A stretch of 41,071 nucleotides of DNA from Pirellulales bacterium (lineage in GTDB: Bacteria; Planctomycetota; Planctomycetia; Pirellulales; UBA1268): NCBI GenBank assembly GCA_017853835.1, contig JAFMIU010000003.1, positions 1-41,071 on the forward strand, in the 5' to 3' direction. The translations under genes and the position numbers were made by a program. Numbering within the stretch: the first letter of the stretch is position 1; each line of letters begins with the position of its first letter. The notes beneath the pieces are model-generated. The model was given only the letters and a program-made list of their open reading frames with translations. It was not told where the DNA came from and searched no databases. Positions 35,696 to 41,071 of this stretch are shown piece by piece.

Positions 35696-38600
35696 ATGGT
35701 CACTCGATCGTTCGCCTGGATCACCGCCCTCCTCGTCACGGTCGGGATGGCAGCCGCGGAGCCGCCGTCGACGGTGGCGGTTCCCACGCCGCTCGAACCG
35801 TGGCGTGGATGGGTGCTGCACGGCCTGACCGATCTCGGCAGCCCGTCGCCCTACGATGATGCCGCCTGCAGAATCCGAGCCTGGCCATCAGCACTCGACC
35901 TCACCGTGACCCCGACCGGCGCGACCTGGCGGCTCAGGGTTCGAACCTTTGCAGCGGGATGGCTGCCCCTCCCTGGCGGCGGCCACCTCTGGCCGATCGA
36001 CGTGACGCTCGACAACGCTGCGGTGGCGGTCGTGGAGCACGATGGCGTGCCGTCGATCGAACTGACATCCGGGGAGCATGCCGTCTCCGGTCGCTTCATC
36101 TGGCCGGCGATGCCGGAACAGATCGCGGTGCCGGCCACCATCGGCATCGTGGCCCTCACGCTCGACGGCGAGCCGGTTGCCATTCCGGATCGTGCGGCCA
36201 CCGGCGCGGTGTGGCTGCGGCGGAGCCGTGCCGCCGCCGAGGAAGCGGATCTCGTCACGCTCCAGGTTCACCGCGTGCTTGAAGACGGTCTTCCGCTCTG
36301 GCTTCGCACCGAGGTTGAACTCACCGTGTCCGGCAAGAGCCGCGAGGAGGAGTTTGGATCGGTGCTGCCGGGCGGCTGGCTGCTCTCGTATGTCGATAGC
36401 CCGATTCCAGTGGCGGTGGATGCCACAGGACGGCTGCGGGCGCAGGTGCGGGCAGGCACCTGGCGAATCCGTCTCGATGCCTTCCGCACCGCAGACACAC
36501 GGGAGATCGCCTACGCCGCCGACACGCCACCGGCGGCGGCAGAGGAACTCGTGGCCCTCAAGGCCTGGCCGCAGTTTCGGGCCACCGAGTTCGAGAACGC
36601 CGCTCCGGTCGATGTGCAGTTCACCACGCTTCCGGAGGCGTGGCGTAACCTTCCCATCTTCCGCTGGGACACCCGCGAGCCGCTGCGATGGACCGTGAAG
36701 GCCAGCGGCGGCGGTCTCACCCGACCCGACCGGTTTCAAATGTCGCGTCGACTCTGGCTCGATGACGATGGTGGTGGGCTGACCTGTGAGGACACGATCA
36801 CCGGCGAATGCCGCGCCCTGTCGCGCATCGACGCCGCGGAGGGACATCACCTCGAGGTCGTTCGAATCAACGGGGAGCGACAGCTCATCACCCGCAATCC
36901 CCGCACGTCGGCCGAAGGCGTGGAGATTCGTCTTCCCACCCCGACGGTGCAGTCGATCGGCCGCATGGAGCGGCTGCCGCGCCTTCCGGCCACCGGATGG
37001 CAATCAGCCGCCGATGCGCTCCAACTCGATCTCTCGCTCCCGCCAGGCTGGCGGATGCTGGCCCTCTTTGGCGCCGATGGCGTCGACGGCGACTGGCTCA
37101 CGGCCTGGACCCTCCTCGACCTCTTCCTGCTGCTCGTCTTTTCGATGGGTGTGTTCCGCATGCGGGGCCTCGCCGCCGGGCTGCTCGCCTTCATCGCGTT
37201 CGGACTCGCCTACCACGAGGCACTCTCACCCCGCTTCACATGGCTCTTCCTTCTCGCGCCCACGGCGCTCCTCGGGGCGGTGCGGGCGCCGCGGCTCGCC
37301 TGGTGGCTGCGGGCCTGGTGGATGTTCGCGCTCGCGCTGCTGCTGCTGCACCTCGTGCCGTTCGTGGCGGGTGAACTGCAGGCTGCGATTTTCCCACAGC
37401 TCGACCCGACGGGCATGCACTATCGCCAGCGCGACCTCATGGAGATCTTCACGGGCCCACGCATGCGTGACGCCAATCGACGACTTGGAGACGTCGCCGA
37501 CCTTGAGGCCGCGCGTGCCCCGGCCGCGAGCTCGTCCTTGGGCTACACCGTCAACGGCCGTGCCACCATGAAACAGCACGCCATGGAAAGCCGTGCGGGC
37601 GAGCTGACCTCGAATCTCAAGCTCGCGCCCGGCACCCAAACCCAAACCGGCATCGCAAAGCCCGCGTGGTCGGGCAACCACGTCGTCTGCACGTGGGACG
37701 GTCCCGTCAGCCCCGGCCAGATGATCCGCATGGTGCTCATGCCCGCGTGGCTCCACCGCGTCGTGGCGGTCGTGCGGGTGGCCCTTCTCGCTGGGCTGCT
37801 CGGGGCGGTGCTTCGCGGGCGGCGGATCACGATACCAAGGGGCGTGGCATCCTCCGCGGCGACGCTGCTCGTCATCCTTGGCGGGCTGATCACGACCGCA
37901 CCCGCCGTGGCCGACGACCTTCCAGACGCAAAACTGCTCGACCAGCTTCGCGAGCGGCTCACCGCCCCCGACGACGCCTTTCCTCACGCCGCCGAGATTC
38001 CCGCGGCGTCGCTCGTCCTCGATGGTCGCCGGATTGAACTCGACGCCACGATCCATGCCGCGGCCGACTGCGCCGTGCCCGTTCCCGGAAAGCTGCCGTC
38101 GTGGTCGCCCGTGTCGGTTGCCCTTGACGGAACACCGGCCGCCGTCTGCCGTCGCGACGATGGCTTTCTCTGGGTGTGGGTGCCGGCCGGTGTGCATCGC
38201 CTCACCGCCGCCGGCATGATTCCCGAAGCACCGGAGTGGGTATGGACCCATCAGCTCACCCCCCGGAGGCTCGCGGTGAAGGCCGGCGACTGGACGGTTA
38301 CCGGCCTCCGTGCCGATGGCACACCGGAAAAGCAGCTCTTCTTCGTGCGCACCAAGCAGGCAGCCGAGGGGGCGGTGGCCTACGACCAGAAAAACGTGCG
38401 GAGCGTCGTTCAGGTCGATCGCGTCCTCGAGATTGGCCTCGTATGGAAGGTGCACACGACCGTTCGACGGCTCGTGATGCCCGGTCGGGCCATCACGCTT
38501 CGTGTGCCCCTCCTGCCCGGCGAGCGGGTGCTCTCCGGCCGCGGCGACGACACCGGCGACACGATCGAGGTGACGCTCTCCTCCACAGCCGATGCCATGC

Positions 38601-39778
38601 ACTGGGAGAGCGAGCTGCCGATCGCGGCTGCCGTTCAGCTCGACTCGAAGGCGGGCTCGCAGTGGGTGGAGCGGTGGTCGCTCGTCACCTCACCGGTGTG
38701 GAACGTCACCAGCGACGGCCTCGCTCCGGTCTACGAACCCGATGCCGACACGCTCAAACCGGTGTGGTATCCGTGGCCGGGCGAGTCGGTGACGCTCACC
38801 ATCGAGCGACCGGAAGCCGTGGATGGCCGGACGCTCACGGTGAAATCGGCGAGGCGTGCCGTTGATCTCGGAAGCCGACGCCGCACCGGCTCGCTGACCC
38901 TGCTGGTGGAATCGAGCCTCGGCGGCGATTTTTCGATCGGCCTGCCCGAGCAGTCGGTGATCCGTGAGGTCAAGGTCGATGACCGATCGCTGCCGGTGAG
39001 GAGATCGGGCGGAGAGGTGCTCGTGGGCCTCCAGCCGGGTTCCCAGTCGGTGGCGATCGACTGGTCGACCGACATGCCGCTGGCATCGCGGGCCGCGATC
39101 GAGCCGCTCACCCTACCCGTCGAGGTGGCAAACCTCACCACCACCATGTCGGTTCCCGAATCGCGATGGATTCTCTGGGCTCACGGCCCGCTCCGTGGTC
39201 CGGCCGTGCGATTCTGGGCCGTGCTCGCGCTCGCGGTGGTGCTTGCCGTGGCGCTGGGTCGCGTTCCGGCATCGCCCCTTTCGACCCGTGAATGGCTCTT
39301 TCTGATGGTGGGCCTCACGCAGGTCTCGTTCCTGGCCGGCGGCATCGTGGTGGGCTGGCTGTTTTGCATGGCCTGGCGTGGACGCCGCGATCCGCGATCG
39401 ATGGGATGGTTTTCCTTCGACCTGCTTCAGCTCTTTCTCGTCGGCCTTACGGTCGCCGCGATGATCGTGCTGGTGGTCGTCGTCAGCCGGGGGCTCCTGG
39501 GCCAGCCGGTGATGTTCGTCGCCGGCAACGGCTCCTACGCCAACGAGCTCGCCTGGTTTGAACCCAACGCGGGGGCGTCGCCCGCCAGCCCGTGGGTATT
39601 CACGGTGTCGCTCTGGTATTACCGTCTGCTCATGCTCCTTTGGGGCCTCTGGCTTGCCAATGCCGTGATCCGCTGGCTGATCACCGGCTGGGGGCACCTG
39701 ACGGCGGGCGGTGGCTGGCGATGGTGGCGTGATCGCCGGCTCGCGTCAGGGTCCTCGCCGCCTCCCCTTTCCGTCTAA
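35696..39778 (+). CDS. Very large membrane-anchored protein of unknown function with two exported halves
   Basis: Not recognised. The 1360-residue protein begins with a signal peptide (MVTRSFAWITALLVTVGMAAA). A ~450-residue beta-rich exported region follows, then a membrane block at about 470-560 (LLDLFLLLVFSMGVF, AAGLLAFIAFGLAYH, LFLLAPTALLGAV, WWMFALALLLLHL). A shorter soluble part follows, then helices at ~676-740 ending in ILGGLITTAPAVADD, which looks like an internal signal peptide. A second ~430-residue soluble region follows, and five or six C-terminal helices (1170-1350). The layout suggests an ancestral duplication or fusion of two exported-membrane modules. I chose ATG 35696; the in-frame sequence upstream is the divergent promoter region. 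It has no ATPase or protease motif that I can see. Confidence 0.75.
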   Translation: MVTRSFAWITALLVTVGMAAAEPPSTVAVPTPLEPWRGWVLHGLTDLGSPSPYDDAACRIRAWPSALDLTVTPTGATWRLRVRTFAAGWLPLPGGGHLWPIDVTLDNAAVAVVEHDGVPSIELTSGEHAVSGRFIWPAMPEQIAVPATIGIVALTLDGEPVAIPDRAATGAVWLRRSRAAAEEADLVTLQVHRVLEDGLPLWLRTEVELTVSGKSREEEFGSVLPGGWLLSYVDSPIPVAVDATGRLRAQVRAGTWRIRLDAFRTADTREIAYAADTPPAAAEELVALKAWPQFRATEFENAAPVDVQFTTLPEAWRNLPIFRWDTREPLRWTVKASGGGLTRPDRFQMSRRLWLDDDGGGLTCEDTITGECRALSRIDAAEGHHLEVVRINGERQLITRNPRTSAEGVEIRLPTPTVQSIGRMERLPRLPATGWQSAADALQLDLSLPPGWRMLALFGADGVDGDWLTAWTLLDLFLLLVFSMGVFRMRGLAAGLLAFIAFGLAYHEALSPRFTWLFLLAPTALLGAVRAPRLAWWLRAWWMFALALLLLHLVPFVAGELQAAIFPQLDPTGMHYRQRDLMEIFTGPRMRDANRRLGDVADLEAARAPAASSSLGYTVNGRATMKQHAMESRAGELTSNLKLAPGTQTQTGIAKPAWSGNHVVCTWDGPVSPGQMIRMVLMPAWLHRVVAVVRVALLAGLLGAVLRGRRITIPRGVASSAATLLVILGGLITTAPAVADDLPDAKLLDQLRERLTAPDDAFPHAAEIPAASLVLDGRRIELDATIHAAADCAVPVPGKLPSWSPVSVALDGTPAAVCRRDDGFLWVWVPAGVHRLTAAGMIPEAPEWVWTHQLTPRRLAVKAGDWTVTGLRADGTPEKQLFFVRTKQAAEGAVAYDQKNVRSVVQVDRVLEIGLVWKVHTTVRRLVMPGRAITLRVPLLPGERVLSGRGDDTGDTIEVTLSSTADAMHWESELPIAAAVQLDSKAGSQWVERWSLVTSPVWNVTSDGLAPVYEPDADTLKPVWYPWPGESVTLTIERPEAVDGRTLTVKSARRAVDLGSRRRTGSLTLLVESSLGGDFSIGLPEQSVIREVKVDDRSLPVRRSGGEVLVGLQPGSQSVAIDWSTDMPLASRAAIEPLTLPVEVANLTTTMSVPESRWILWAHGPLRGPAVRFWAVLALAVVLAVALGRVPASPLSTREWLFLMVGLTQVSFLAGGIVVGWLFCMAWRGRRDPRSMGWFSFDLLQLFLVGLTVAAMIVLVVVVSRGLLGQPVMFVAGNGSYANELAWFEPNAGASPASPWVFTVSLWYYRLLMLLWGLWLANAVIRWLITGWGHLTAGGGWRWWRDRRLASGSSPPPLSV

Positions 39779-39998
39779 GGCCTTCCGCAGACATGACGCT
39801 GCACGCCGTGCCGGAAGCCCAGTGGCAGTGACGGGGCGGCCGTTTTTCGAGAATTCACGCCTCCGCAGGCCTCCCCACACGCGAGCCGCCGGGATCCCCC
39901 CTTCCGCGACTGCCCTTCCCCGCACCGGGATGAAAGCCTACCGTGGCGCTGGCGCAGCCTTTTCGCCGTGGTTCAGTCAACACCCGAGGCACGGTACG

Positions 39999-40562
39999 AT
40001 GTGGCTTGCTCTTTCAATCGCCGGCTGGTTTGTGGCCATGGTCGTGTTGATGTCGATCATCGAACACCAGGTTCATGCCCGCCTCATGCACAAGGCGCCT
40101 CGGAACTTTTTGCTCCGTCGCAGCACCACCCGGAGGAAGATCTTCACGAGCCATGCGGTGAAGCATCACCGTCAATACCAGTCCCATTTCCATGACGAAC
40201 CGGTGCCGCCCGGCGAGGACCGCGGCATCCGTCTCAACCTGGCCGAGGGATTGCTCCAGGCGATCCCGGTGAGTGGCGCCCTGTGGTTCGTCTCCATCAT
40301 CGCGGCTGCGATGTTTCCGCTCGTCGTCTGCCTCCACCACGTCATTTGGAACCAGATTCATCTCGAGATGCACAAGCCCGAGGGACGGTTTTTCTCCCAG
40401 TGGGCCGCCTACCGCTATGTGGCTCGACACCACTTCCTTCATCACCGGCATCCCACGAAGAACTTCAACGTGGCGTTTCCCGTGGGCGACTGGCTCTTCC
40501 AGACGGTCGCGGTCGCCACGCCCGAAGATCGCCAGGCGATGGAGAGCGAAGGAATCGCCTGA
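39999..40562 (+). CDS. Compact fatty acid hydroxylase/sterol desaturase-like membrane protein
   Basis: Di-iron membrane oxygenase of ~187 residues. It starts MWLALSIAGWFVAMVVLM (one helix) and has His clusters: EHQVHARLMH, HAVKHHRQYQSHFH, HHVIWNQIHLEMH and ARHHFLHHRHP. These give the H-x(3)-HH and H-x(2)-HH pattern typical of the family. The core ends NFNVAFPVGDWLF. Length is at the short end, but the full His set is present. The target may be a membrane lipid, fatty acid or hopanoid. ATG 39999 is supported by the predicted first helix; the 220 bp upstream has no other coding evidence. The next gene begins 6 bp after the stop and could be co-transcribed. Confidence 0.78.
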   Translation: MWLALSIAGWFVAMVVLMSIIEHQVHARLMHKAPRNFLLRRSTTRRKIFTSHAVKHHRQYQSHFHDEPVPPGEDRGIRLNLAEGLLQAIPVSGALWFVSIIAAAMFPLVVCLHHVIWNQIHLEMHKPEGRFFSQWAAYRYVARHHFLHHRHPTKNFNVAFPVGDWLFQTVAVATPEDRQAMESEGIA

Positions 40563-40568
40563 CGCGAC

Positions 40569-41071
40569 ATGACCACCCGCCGCATCCCCGCTGCGACACG
40601 ACGACTGCTCGCCGTGCTGGTGGTCGCGCTTCTCGTTGCCGCACGGGCTGATGCTGGTGTCGATTTCGCGCACGAGGTGGTGCCAATCTTCCGGAGGCGA
40701 TGCGGCGAGTGCCACACGGGCGACGGCCGACAGGGTGGCTTCTCCCTCAACACCCGTGAGAGCCTCGTGGCGGGAGGCGATTCCGGCCAGCCTGGAATCG
40801 TGCCGGGCGATGCCACTGCCAGCGAGCTCATCGCACGGATCACGAGCGACGATCCCGATCTCCGGATGCCGAGCGACGGCGAGCCGCTCTCGCGCGAGGA
40901 GATCGCCGTGCTTTTGACGTGGATCGCAGAGGGGGCGGCGTGGGAGCCCGGATTTGCGTTCAAGGGCACGGCCTGGGAGCCGCCCCTCGTGCTTCGGGAG
41001 GTTGAGCTGCCCCCGGCGCGTGACGGCCGCACCAACCCGATCGACCGGGTCGTCGACGCCTGGATGGAGAA
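40569..41071 (+). CDS. PSCyt1/DUF1549-type planctomycete cytochrome protein, truncated by the window edge
   Basis: First 167 codons of a longer gene, with no stop in the window. A signal peptide (LLAVLVVALLVAARADAG) precedes a planctomycete cytochrome-C-like domain: FRRRCGECHTGDG with CxxCH, GFSLNTRESLVAGGDSGQPG, MPSDGEPLSREEIAVLLTWI. The last residues, RTNPIDRVVDAWME, match the start of the DUF1549 domain (R-x-x-N-P-I-D-x-F-V). Full members continue for another 500 or more residues with DUF1553. They are exported and usually found beside DUF1501 proteins; no partner is visible here. The physiological role is unknown. Confidence 0.9.
   Translation, partial: MTTRRIPAATRRLLAVLVVALLVAARADAGVDFAHEVVPIFRRRCGECHTGDGRQGGFSLNTRESLVAGGDSGQPGIVPGDATASELIARITSDDPDLRMPSDGEPLSREEIAVLLTWIAEGAAWEPGFAFKGTAWEPPLVLREVELPPARDGRTNPIDRVVDAWME

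Overview
The window reads as a high-GC chromosome segment from a planctomycete, probably of the Pirellulales type. The basis is a combination of family hallmarks seen in the sequence: a PSCyt1-type cytochrome protein at the right edge, an N-terminal LE-R-R-ML surface-protein motif, a PEP-CTERM protein, a dockerin-bearing polysaccharide lyase, a formylglycine sulfatase, and a redoxin/CxxCH/copper-monooxygenase-like fusion. No rRNA, tRNA, CRISPR array, insertion sequence or phage gene was recognised.

Layout. 0-7.6 kb: a carbohydrate locus with a family-11 rhamnogalacturonan lyase and a frameshifted sulfatase on the minus strand, divergent from a large GH106-type alpha-L-rhamnosidase. 7.6-11 kb: a Uup-like ABC-F ATPase divergent from a CLC transporter with features of the fluoride-exporting subfamily. 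10.9-16.3 kb: a compact minus-strand c-di-GMP operon (PilZ effector, multi-PAS/GAF HisKA_2 kinase, REC-GGDEF cyclase, GAF-HD-GYP phosphodiesterase). 16.5-20.2 kb: a PfkB sugar kinase, a rhamnogalacturonan-acetylesterase-like SGNH esterase, two gene remnants and an alpha/beta-hydrolase. 20.4-27.1 kb: a desaturase with an in-frame stop, converging on a four-gene minus-strand operon (exported protein, redoxin-cytochrome-copper protein, acyl-ACP-reductase-like enzyme with an extra N-terminal domain, acyltransferase 3). 27.1-27.8 kb: no recognisable gene. 27.8-33 kb: a PEP-CTERM protein, then a second PL11 lyase carrying Ig-like, autotransporter-type and dockerin modules, whose export leader lies in another frame. 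33-35.5 kb: an aldo/keto reductase, then an MFS (OFA-type) transporter with a 35-residue partner gene. 35.7-41 kb: a 1360-residue membrane protein, a compact fatty-acid-hydroxylase-like protein and the start of a PSCyt1 protein.

Working together. Two PL11 lyases, GH106, an acetylesterase, a sulfatase and possibly the alpha/beta-hydrolase make a coherent toolkit for pectic rhamnogalacturonan-I or a related decorated rhamnose polymer. The kinase, reductase and transporter could serve sugar catabolism downstream, but that is inference. The minus-strand operon at 21.4-27.1 kb, built round an acyl-ACP-reductase-like enzyme beside an acyltransferase and a copper/heme redox protein, is the part that looks least like a described system. 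Three genes carry apparent lesions (sulfatase, desaturase, second PL11). These may be real decay, recoding or assembly indels, and only reads or relatives can decide.
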